DNA of 44,750 nt from Basidiobolus ranarum (lineage: Eukaryota > Basidiobolomycota > Basidiobolomycetes > Basidiobolales): contig JASJQH010006904.1 in NCBI GenBank assembly GCA_040143965.1, positions 1 through 44,750 of the forward strand, in the 5' to 3' direction. Below, piece by piece: positions 37,624-44,750 of the stretch; positions within the stretch are counted from its first letter, which is position 1, and each line of letters starts with the position of its first letter. The position numbers and the translations under genes were made by a program. Below the pieces are notes generated by a model, which made no database searches, was not told the origin of the DNA, and saw only the letters and a list, made by a program, of their open reading frames with translations.

Positions 37624-38595
37624 ATGATGCAAACTCAACATGTTCACCGCCCATCTCTGTCAGATATCAAAGAAACTGTGGTGAAGGATTTACCTGCCGA
37701 TCAAGAAGCTGTTCATTTGCCCTCCGTTTTTGAAACGCCTATAGCTGCTTCCGAGGGTAAGGAAAGAGACGCCGCTCACCACGAGAATGAGGATACATCC
37801 GATGGAAAGCTACCCTCTAAAGAGGAGTTTGAAAATGTAAGTACTTTTGTTAGCAATTCCGTATTTATTCCCAGTCTAACATCTTTTAAAAAGACTCTTA
37901 GTGACAATGAACGCTCTATGGCTCTATACGAAGCTATCCTGAATACTCACAAAAAAATAGCAAATGCTGTGGAAATCTCTGGAGGAGGAAACCAAGCTCA
38001 AGCAGTCCCTGAACATTGGAGTGTCCAAGTTGATCCCAGATCGGGTGAATTGGGAAAGAAGCTACTCGAATATTTCTATGCTCCCGAGTCGAATTTCTTC
38101 TTATCTGAAGACGACGCAAAGTTGGTTGAAGTTGTACGTCAATGGAATGTTTTACCAGATATGGTGTTTTCAAGTGAAGAATCCACACGTAAGTTGGTAG
38201 CATGGATGCGTACTACTTTCACTGTAGAAAGAGCCGCTATACGTAAGAAGGTTCTCGGCCTTTTCATGAGTATGCGTAAACATAGAAATTACGACATTGT
38301 TGCCTTAACTCGGGAAATTGTACCTGGCGACATGCCAGTCAAACTGCACATGGTAAGAAAAACCTTACTCTTGCGTACCGCCGCCAAGGATAATGGAACA
38401 TGGGATAATAAGGATGAAGAGAACAAATTCTGGGAGCATTTCCTCAGTGAATACCACGATATATCGAAACTAAACCCCAGTCAAGTTACCGCATATTGGG
38501 ATAAGCTTTTGCAGATTGATATTGCTGAGCATGGAAAGCCTGCTCTTGACGAGATTGACGTTTACCAAGCTGATGGTTCCAAATGGACAGTTTAG
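37624..38595 (+). CDS. Orphan protein of unknown function, 323 residues
   Basis: Single long open frame of steady coding character. I do not recognise the family. The first 75 residues are polar and probably disordered (acidic, with DAAHHENEDTSDGKLPSKEE). Residues about 95-320 look folded and largely helical. They have repeated aromatic/charged boxes such as LGKKLLEYFYAPES, DDAKLVEVVRQWNVLPDMV, RKLVAWMRTTF, IRKKVLGLFMSMRKHRNYD and FWEHFLSEYHDI. No signal peptide, membrane span or catalytic signature is seen. A perfect GTAAGT at 37837-37842 lies inside the frame and could be an intron donor, but reading through keeps the frame open. The TATA box and lack of introns suggest an inducible gene. 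It is divergent from the GDP-fucose transporter. Confidence 0.75.
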   Translation: MMQTQHVHRPSLSDIKETVVKDLPADQEAVHLPSVFETPIAASEGKERDAAHHENEDTSDGKLPSKEEFENVSTFVSNSVFIPSLTSFKKTLSDNERSMALYEAILNTHKKIANAVEISGGGNQAQAVPEHWSVQVDPRSGELGKKLLEYFYAPESNFFLSEDDAKLVEVVRQWNVLPDMVFSSEESTRKLVAWMRTTFTVERAAIRKKVLGLFMSMRKHRNYDIVALTREIVPGDMPVKLHMVRKTLLLRTAAKDNGTWDNKDEENKFWEHFLSEYHDISKLNPSQVTAYWDKLLQIDIAEHGKPALDEIDVYQADGSKWTV

Positions 38596-38724
38596 GTAGT
38601 GAGCAAATGAGCGACAATACTAGTTTGATGTTCACTGGATTGAAATTAGAACAAATGTAACGCTACACTACAGTTTTCTATTTTTGAAATAATAATAAAT
38701 CATCATTATATATTTGATCATCAA

Positions 38725-38774
38725 TTAGGGTTGAGTTCTGTTGATTTACGGGTTTGAAGAAGGGTTAGGGTTGA
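38725..38774. repeat. TTAGGG-type telomere-like motifs
   Basis: TTAGGGTTGA at 38725-38734 and AGGGTTAGGGTTGA at 38761-38774, both in the short convergent gap between the orphan gene and the tyrosinase gene. They are short degenerate telomere-type words. The second shares GGGTTAGGGTTGA with a site at about 43070. Confidence 0.5.
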
Positions 38775-38882
38775 CCTGACAAACTGAGTTAGAACGATGC
38801 AAACGTTGAGACTGGAACGAGTTATAAAATCTTCGGAAATCAATGGTTTATTTTATATCAAAATGTGTTTGTGTTGGAGGAA

Positions 38883-40180
38883 CTAATGGCGGAATCGATA
38901 TGAATAATGGAAGTATTTGCTTAATGTCTCATTTTTCTTGGCCAAACAGATGGGCGAGATATAGGTGGAGTTGTTGTTGAAACTTTGGGTAACATCAATC
39001 CATTGCTTCTCAATCTCTCTCACTTCGGGTACACTCATACCCATCATGCTGATATAGGCCTCGGGTAGTGGCTTGGGAAGATGAAGTTTGTACCAATGCT
39101 GGGTAGGATTCTCCTTGTGGCCACTGTAATTGATCACCTTCTCAAGTGATTTCACCTCTGAGCGTTTATTTACTGAATCTTTCGATGTCACCTCCACATA
39201 TCGATAGCAAAGTCCAGGTTTACTAGTGTCCATCATAGAATTGACTGAAACTCGGAACGGCATCATCGAGTCAGTTAATCTTGCTGGGGTATTGCCGGGA
39301 CCAGTCCCTCCGTATTCAAAATACCGAGAAGGATCTAAACTTTGCCAGTCAGACCAAATCTTATCCACAAATGCATGATGAAGCCAGAATAGAGGACTAG
39401 AATTGAACAGGGTTAATATGTTTGTTTATCAATGCACAGAAAATAGCCCTTACTCATTAGTACTAGTCGCGAATGCCATATCTCCATTAGATCCACCAAT
39501 TCCGACATGAACTACCCCATGAGGAGGTGATTCGATGTTCTTGCGTAACGTATCGTAATTTCTAGCTCTACGCAATATTCGTTTGATCGTTTCTGGAGAA
39601 TAAAAGGGATCCATCAAATTTCCATCAGATCCATCGAACTGTCGTCGAAGGCAGTGAATATCAGGGTATCTCATAGTCCAATTTACAAATGGACCGTTCG
39701 TCACACAGTAGCCGTTGTTCGCATCTCCATTCCCACCAAAGTAATCTTTACTGAATATTATGCTTTCTCCCGGTGATTGCGAATCCAAACTCCAATCCTA
39801 ATACCAACAAATGTTACTATCTGTAAAGATATATCCAAATAGAAATTCATACTAACCCAATAAGGTAGCTGTACACTCGGATTTATCTTCTGTAATGCCA
39901 TTTCAAAATCCTTTAGAAACTTACGATGCCAAGGAAAGAATGCGGCATTATTGTGAGCAGCTCCGAAATATGTTGCATGTATATTGGCAAGTCTATCATA
40001 ACCAGTTGGGGAGGGTCCTGAATGAAAATCTCGGACCGCGTTGATGAAAGCTTGCAACTCATTGGGGGTTAAAGAACGAACTTCGCGGCGCTCTGCTAGG
40101 CTATCACAAGACTGAGATAAGGCTCCAAGTGGTGCGCTTAATAACAAAACTATACTTTTAATTCTAGTGGAGAAAATCAT
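38883..40180 (-). CDS. Secreted tyrosinase (type-3 copper oxidase)
   Basis: Oxidises phenols to quinones, typically for melanin or wall cross-linking. Three exons: 40180-39857, 39797-39454 and 39396-38883 (393 residues). The ATG at 40180 opens a signal peptide (MIFSTRIKSIVLLLSAPLGA, likely cut near ALSQ). CuA ligands are the three His in NIHATYFGAAHNNAAFFPWHR. CuB ligands are HGVVH and WLHHAFVDKIW, so the copper set is complete. The position two before the second CuA His is Ala, so the His-Cys thioether of many fungal tyrosinases is absent. The C-terminal part (about 280-393) lacks the usual blocking tyrosine motif I can recognise and has NNST and NYSG glycosylation sites. Secretion via the same pathway as the nearby fucose transporter is plausible. 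It is divergent from the BCAT gene. Confidence 0.93.
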
Positions 40181-41291
40181 GTTTTCAAAAAGCTTCAAGA
40201 TTTTTTAGAGGCTCGATGGTAATGTAGAATCAAGTGGTATTGTCTTGAATTGTTATTAGTTGACCAATTGCAAAGTAATATATCTGTAGAGAGTTGTGCT
40301 ACCAAAGCTGGAGGTGTCCTACCGCGGGCTCAAGGGAAAGAAGCGAACAGGCTTACTGGAGCAGAAAGGAGATGCTAAGTGATAGAGAAGAGAACTTCCA
40401 GGTTTTATACAACATTTGTCCAATAGTCATATTTACGACGATGACCTATACCTTCCAGATAGTCTATAGTACTCCGGAGAGCATTAAAGGATATTGCGGA
40501 GAATTTTATAACGCATTGTATTAATTAGCATGCATACAGAAATAAATCCTACGGTCAATAAATATTACCTAAAGGGCATGACCATATATGAGTGTATTAG
40601 TGATAAAAATAGTACCATTGTTGAGCATAAAGCGCTCAAATATTGCTACTTGAGAAAACTGGATGATCTACATAAGCGTGCTGATATTGTATTGATAACC
40701 CTAACATAATATTGATAACCCTAACCCTTTTGATTTTTCAGTCATAATATCGTTTGTATCAGATTAGATTTAATACGGATAAACTACCTTCGCCATAAAC
40801 TACCTTTGCCCTACGTTTATTTAAAACAAGTGTGTATACTTCAGTAATAATGTCCATAGCGTAGGTACCCTAACGAGTTAGCAACATGAAGATATTTGGT
40901 GTCACTGATGGCAGATAAAATAACGAGTCAAGATCATATTTCTACTAGAGTTACCATTAAAAATGGAAATAACACTACCAAAATTGCAAACTTCGGAAAA
41001 AATGGCATCAGGTGCAATAGTAACCGTACAATGTTAGTACAAATGACTAATAGTTGAATGGGCAAGGGCAAAGGCAAATAGCATTTCATAGATAACATGA
41101 TATTTTAAAATGGGAATATTGTCGATTGCCACGAATTCAACCGACTTGCTTCAGCTTTCCGGACCAAATTTAGTAAATAATAAACGTCTATCAGATACAG
41201 ATCATTCATCCGATAAATTCCGTACTTTCGTAAAATTATGTATAAATTTGTGGATGGATGTTCTTCGAAATATTCAAAATAGAACATCACA
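40181..41291. other. Divergent intergenic region between tyrosinase and BCAT
   Basis: About 1.1 kb. It contains a direct repeat with AACCCTAAC at 40691-40725 and a 61-codon upstream ORF at 41110-41295, each listed separately. An open frame at 40294-40524 has no features. No RNA gene seen. Confidence 0.45.
40691..40725. repeat. Direct repeat of attgataaccctaac, 20-bp period
   Basis: The 15-mer attgataaccctaac occurs at 40691-40705 and again at 40711-40725, with ataat between. Both copies contain AACCCTAAC, a telomere-type word. The second runs on into CCC. A 20-bp period places the copies two helical turns apart. Confidence 0.8.
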
Positions 41292-41295
41292 ATGA
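41110..41295 (+). other. Upstream ORF overlapping the BCAT start codon (or BCAT 5' exon)
   Basis: A 61-codon frame begins MGILSIATNST. Its stop TGA (41293-41295) overlaps the BCAT ATG (41292-41294) in the string ATGA. Two readings are possible. It may be a leader ORF allowing termination-reinitiation. Or a 53-nt intron (gt at 41230, ag at 41282) may join its first 40 codons in frame to BCAT, extending that protein by 43 residues. The donor gtaaaa and acceptor aaatag are acceptable, but no branch site is obvious. I keep the shorter BCAT as the default. Confidence 0.45.
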
Positions 41296-42371
41296 CCATC
41301 GAGGAGCTTAATCAAACCAACGAAACTGTGAACTTAGACTGGGCTAATCTGGACTTTAGCCATCGTCCAACAAGGTGTCACATCAAGTATACTTGGCGTG
41401 AAGGAGAATGGTGTCAAGGCGAATGTGTTTTTGAACCTTACATTAAACTTCATATTGCCGCCACCGCACTTCATTACGGCCAGGAATGCTTTGAAGGGTT
41501 GAAGGCTTTTCGTGGTAAGGATGGTAAAGTGCGCATTTTCCGTGCGAGAGCAAACGCTGAGCGTATGCAACACTCGGCGAAAACCATATCTATGCAAGCA
41601 CCATCTGTGGAGATATTTGTGGAGGCTGTTGAACGTGTGGTAAAAGAAAATATGGCATACGTTCCTCCCTATGGATGTGGAGGATCTCTTTATATTCGTC
41701 CATTACTTATTGGATCCGGACCACAAGTGGGAATTCGCCCTGCCGAAGAATATACCTTCATTGTTTTCTGTGTACCGGTTGGGGACTACTACAAAGGTGG
41801 CATTAAGCCAGTGCCAGCTTTTGTTGTTGAGAACTTTGATCGTACTGCACCTCAAGGGGTGGGTTCTGCTAAAGTAGGTGGAAACTATGCCCCCTGTCTT
41901 ATTTCTAACATCGAAGCGTACAAGCAGGGATATCCAATTACATTGTTTTTGGATGCGAAAACCCATAGATATGTCGAGGAATTTGCTACCTCCAATTTCT
42001 TGGCTATCACTCATGATGACTCCAACGGGGAAAATTTCACATTAGTCACGCCCAGCTCTTCCTCCATTCTTCAATCTATCACTCGACAATCACTATGCGA
42101 GCTTGCCCAGTCATTCGGATGGAATGTTGAAGTACGCCCAGTAGCCTTCCAAGAAATCGAGGAGCACAAATTTCAAGAAATCGCGGCATGTGGTACTGCT
42201 GTAGTGGTTACACCTATTAAAAGTATTGTTCGTGGCACTAAAGTGATTGTCACAAGCGATAAAGAGGAATTGGACGTTGGCTTTCAAAGGCTATATCAAG
42301 CTGTGCGTGATATTCAGAACGGGGACATTGATGATAAGCTTGGGTGGATGACTCCAAAAGAAGGACTCTAG
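41292..42371 (+). CDS. Branched-chain amino-acid aminotransferase (class IV, PLP)
   Basis: Transfers amino groups between Leu/Ile/Val and 2-oxoglutarate, the last step of branched-chain synthesis or first of degradation. 359 residues, single exon. Conserved boxes start early (LDWANLDF), then YTWREGEW, ALHYGQECFEGLKAFRG, RIFRARANAERMQHSA and YIRPLLIGSG. The PLP lysine is K194 in GSAKVGGNYAPCL. EEFATSNF and FQEIEEHKFQEIAACGTAVVVTP follow. The enzyme is complete from this start and lacks a mitochondrial presequence, so it is predicted cytosolic. An upstream ORF or exon could change that (see 41110-41295). The LDW..LDF type differs from yeast Bat1/Bat2 and is nearer to the bacterial/plant and ToxF-like branch, from memory of family boxes. 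Confidence 0.93.
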   Translation: MTIEELNQTNETVNLDWANLDFSHRPTRCHIKYTWREGEWCQGECVFEPYIKLHIAATALHYGQECFEGLKAFRGKDGKVRIFRARANAERMQHSAKTISMQAPSVEIFVEAVERVVKENMAYVPPYGCGGSLYIRPLLIGSGPQVGIRPAEEYTFIVFCVPVGDYYKGGIKPVPAFVVENFDRTAPQGVGSAKVGGNYAPCLISNIEAYKQGYPITLFLDAKTHRYVEEFATSNFLAITHDDSNGENFTLVTPSSSSILQSITRQSLCELAQSFGWNVEVRPVAFQEIEEHKFQEIAACGTAVVVTPIKSIVRGTKVIVTSDKEELDVGFQRLYQAVRDIQNGDIDDKLGWMTPKEGL

Positions 42372-42715
42372 ATAACATGTAATATACACCCTCCATTCAC
42401 CGTCTCCCATTCTATTTCTAATTAAAACATGATCCTTATTATAAAGCCAATTGAGAAGAGAAATTGCCTAAATGAGACGATCAATAGTAACTCCATTATA
42501 TCTTAATTAAGGGCTCATTGTAACTGAATCTGCAATTATACGTATGAAGTCAATGATTTACTGACGTTGTCGATAATTTATTTGTTTGAGGAGGTTGTTG
42601 ATGGGCGTTGGTGGCTGAGAGACATAATTTCAGGAGGATAATCGCTGATTACCGATATCTCGATCAGTATTATTCACTAGATGATCCAAAGCTGCTACAA
42701 CTGGCTCGACAACTC

Positions 42716-42831
42716 TACGAGATATTCTGGAGATATCCTGAAATATACGAGATATTCTGATAAAATCCTGAATAACAATATAAATATACGAGATATTCTG
42801 ATGAAATCCTGAATTACACGAGAGATCCTGG
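42716..42831. repeat. Imperfect tandem repeat, tacgagatattctg units
   Basis: The 14-mer tacgagatattctg occurs at 42716, 42746 and 42787. Each copy is followed within about 20 bp by atcctga. A degenerate fourth copy (acacgagagatcctgg) ends the array. Spacings of 30 and 41 bp show unequal units. The unit contains a gatatt/atatc half-palindrome, so single-strand folding is possible. Confidence 0.8.
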
Positions 42832-43069
42832 ATACACATCTAGTGTTCCACAACAGTGCTCCACAACAATAACAGAAGTGAGATCATCTTTTACTAATGT
42901 TTCCTTCTCTACAGTAGGATAGGTTCTAAACCCAACAAGAGAAGGGATTGGAATACAGATTGAGGAGATGGATAATCTCCCAGAAATATTAAATAAAATA
43001 CCAAAATGTCTCTTAGTCTTTGCCGTGTTTTCAAAAAAAATATAGATTAGATATCGATTATGGGCGTAA

Positions 43070-43080
43070 GGGTTAGGGTT
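43070..43080. repeat. Telomere-like GGGTTAGGGTT
   Basis: An 11-bp TTAGGG-type word lying immediately downstream of the homeodomain 2 stop codon (43083-43085 on the minus strand). It matches the motif at 38763-38773. Confidence 0.45.
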
Positions 43081-43082
43081 GA

Positions 43083-44618
43083 TCAGTATCTTCGTAGATC
43101 CCTTCCATTTTGCCACATTACCGAATCTAAACTATGGCCACGAAGAAGGGGCGCGGTTGAGTTCATGGGGATTGAGTCGTGGGTTTGTGGATGCTGTTCG
43201 ATGAGATGCTCAGATTGGCGACGGGTCTTGAGTCGTTCATATTCGATGTCATTTGATATCACTGAATTAGGGGTGGGTTGGAAATACACTGCGGAGGAAG
43301 ATGGTGCAGCAGAGCGTTGGTAGTGATTAATACCAACTACATATCTAGGTTGACTGTGATAGCCGTTGTCGGCGCCATCTTGATTGCGGTCTTGCTGAAG
43401 CGCTGTGTTAGTTTCATCTTCTACAATAGTAGCCAAGTGAGATTTTTCCTCTCCCAAATATTGCATATCAGCGAATGCTGCTATGAATTCTGGTGGACAC
43501 GAGTTGCGTCTAGTAGAGTTTACTAGGTGAGCACCTGATCGGTGACTATCTCCAGCTTCATTTGGCGTACGTAATCCAGGACTGATGCTTGGGCTATAAG
43601 GGTTCATGTAATTATGAACATGTTCAGGCATCGATGCTGCGGTCATGGGGGTCAATGGAGTAGCTTCAGAGCTGGTCATAATACCTGACATAGGGCTAAA
43701 TAAGTCTGTGGAGTATTCAGAGGCATCACTGGCGGACAGCGGGCCATAGTGATTGTAATCGATCTTCTGTCCTGGAAGAGAGTTTGCACGACTACGGAAA
43801 TCTTGTAGCCGACTGTCAGCTTCTCCCATCTGATTGTAACCTTGTTGGTGATAATATAATTGAGATTCTAGCGACTTCTTTCGTTGTTGTTGAAGCAATT
43901 TCTGCTGTTCACGGCGAGCTTGATGTTGGTGCAACATCATTTCATACTGTTCCGGAGTGGAAGCAATCTTTAGAGCTTCAGGGTTTGGCTTCTGCCTAGA
44001 CTTCTTAAGCATCCCTTCATGGGCGTTTGCATAGTGGGGCGCCTCTAATCCCTTGGAATTATCCCGAGAAGTAAAACAAGCATTGTTGAGATCAAAAGCT
44101 GAGAAGAGAACTGAATCTCTGGTACGGTCTAATGCCTGTGACGTTTTCTCCAAATTGGCATTCGAGTGACTTGCATCCACACCATTGGGGGTACTTGGCT
44201 CATAGTCAACTCCATTTTGCGAGAATTGATTGGGTGCATGGATGGAAGCATGTCCCATATCATCAATCTGACTTTCAGAAGTCACAATATCCCTTCCAGG
44301 ATTTTCTTCATTTGATCGTTGATTCTTGGCTTTGGCACGTCGATTTTGGAACCATACCTGAACACCTCTCGGTGTCATGCCTAATTCCTGGGCCAACTGT
44401 TTTCTCAGTACGCTGTTTGGCTTTGGATTTTCGTAAAAGGTGCGCTCCAGTACTTTGAATTGACTCTTCTTCGTTCGTTTACGTGTTTTCACCTCAAACG
44501 GATTGTAAAAGGAAGTACGAAACTCCCCGTGTGGCGACTGATGGAACGTCTCGAACATTGGTATATTATTAGAGTGGCCATATGGTGAAGGGCTCGACAT
44601 TGGATATCCAAAATTCAT
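43083..44618 (-). CDS. Homeodomain transcription factor (2)
   Basis: 511 residues, single exon, ATG at 44618. The homeodomain spans about residues 44-103: basic arm KTRKRTKKSQ, helix 1 FKVLERTFYENP, helix 2 LRKQLAQELG, recognition helix PRGVQVWFQNRRAKAKNQR. W48, F49, Q50, N51 and R53 of the standard numbering are present, without a TALE loop. After it comes a Gln-rich stretch (HQHQARREQQKLLQQQRKK, about 230-255), then a Ser/Thr/Pro/Asn-rich tail with no further domain, a typical activation-region composition. The domain starts at almost the same residue as in the gene at 32840 and shares QLAxxLxM and VQxWFQNRR, so the two are probably paralogues. Fungal relatives of this class (Phx1, Yox1) govern stress, cell cycle or development. 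Confidence 0.92.
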   Translation of the reverse strand: MNFGYPMSSPSPYGHSNNIPMFETFHQSPHGEFRTSFYNPFEVKTRKRTKKSQFKVLERTFYENPKPNSVLRKQLAQELGMTPRGVQVWFQNRRAKAKNQRSNEENPGRDIVTSESQIDDMGHASIHAPNQFSQNGVDYEPSTPNGVDASHSNANLEKTSQALDRTRDSVLFSAFDLNNACFTSRDNSKGLEAPHYANAHEGMLKKSRQKPNPEALKIASTPEQYEMMLHQHQARREQQKLLQQQRKKSLESQLYYHQQGYNQMGEADSRLQDFRSRANSLPGQKIDYNHYGPLSASDASEYSTDLFSPMSGIMTSSEATPLTPMTAASMPEHVHNYMNPYSPSISPGLRTPNEAGDSHRSGAHLVNSTRRNSCPPEFIAAFADMQYLGEEKSHLATIVEDETNTALQQDRNQDGADNGYHSQPRYVVGINHYQRSAAPSSSAVYFQPTPNSVISNDIEYERLKTRRQSEHLIEQHPQTHDSIPMNSTAPLLRGHSLDSVMWQNGRDLRRY

Positions 44619-44750
44619 GGCTTTGATTCAAAGAATGTTTACACTAATACCTTGATTGTCACACTTAAATGCTCGTTTGGGTGTATGGAGCTGGAATAGA
44701 GAGGTCAAAGAAATCGCTGCCAAGAAAACTGATAGTATGAATGTGTCTTA
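44619..44750. other. 5' flank of homeodomain gene 2
   Basis: The window ends 132 bp upstream of the homeodomain 2 start, so its promoter is only partly covered. No motif stands out. Confidence 0.4.

Larger units (their letters stand above)
42372..43082. other. Convergent intergenic region with repeats
   Basis: About 710 bp between BCAT and homeodomain gene 2. It contains an imperfect tandem repeat (42716-42831) and a TTAGGG motif at 43070-43080. Open frames on the minus strand here (42630-42839, 42814-43116) follow the repeat and have no domain. Confidence 0.45.

Noticed and set aside
40294-40524. 76-codon plus-strand frame in the tyrosinase/BCAT gap
   Set aside because: No recognisable features, no start context, and it overlaps the likely tyrosinase promoter.
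42630-43116. Minus-strand frames across the tandem repeat as a repeat protein gene
   Set aside because: The peptide repeat merely mirrors the DNA repeat, and the flanking sequence is not coding-like.

Overview
This is a gene-dense, AT-rich stretch of a fungal nuclear genome. Genes are spaced about 0.2-1 kb apart, with short introns (about 40-210 nt) that have GTATGT/GTAAGT-like donors and YAG acceptors. MGM101, PEX1, a secreted tyrosinase, Rac, COP9 subunit 2, an eIF5-mimic protein, a GDP-fucose transporter and two homeodomain proteins occur together. MGM101 excludes animals. Rac, COP9 and the eIF5-mimic argue against Saccharomyces-type yeasts. The fucose transporter and intron density fit an early-diverging filamentous fungus (Mucoromycota-like is my best guess). 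The species cannot be fixed from this sequence.

Layout: (a) 0-10 kb, mostly minus strand: C2H2 factor, MGM101 (5 exons), a CLIP-170-type microtubule plus-end protein, and Rsm22. (b) 10-17 kb, plus strand: eIF5-mimic protein, RAC1, an unrecognised protein with three peroxin-like WxxxF/Y motifs, and a divergent FEN1/XPG-family nuclease. (c) 17-26 kb: CSN2 (12 exons, minus) divergent from PEX1 (21 exons, plus), then SPT4 (4 small exons, minus). (d) 26-30 kb: a TBC Rab-GAP converging on cytochrome c1. (e) 29.8-32.8 kb: a 3-kb gene-poor region with an interstitial CCCTAA telomere-type array and coding-like debris. (f) 32.8-38.6 kb: homeodomain protein 1, the IMP1 protease, the GDP-fucose transporter and an orphan 323-aa gene. 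(g) 38.9-44.7 kb: tyrosinase, branched-chain aminotransferase with an overlapping upstream ORF, an imperfect tandem repeat, and homeodomain protein 2.

Four genes serve mitochondria (MGM101, RSM22, CYT1, IMP1). PEX1, and possibly the WxxxF protein, serve peroxisomes. CLIP-170, RAC1 and the TBC protein belong to polarity and traffic. The transporter and tyrosinase belong to the secretory pathway and cell surface. I see no operon-like logic or dedicated gene cluster. Divergent pairs with short shared promoters are PEX1/CSN2, transporter/orphan and tyrosinase/BCAT. Multi-exon models were built by hand: each splice was chosen for donor/acceptor signals, frame continuity and family conservation, and each total length is a multiple of three. 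No tRNA, rRNA, CRISPR array or intact mobile element was recognised.
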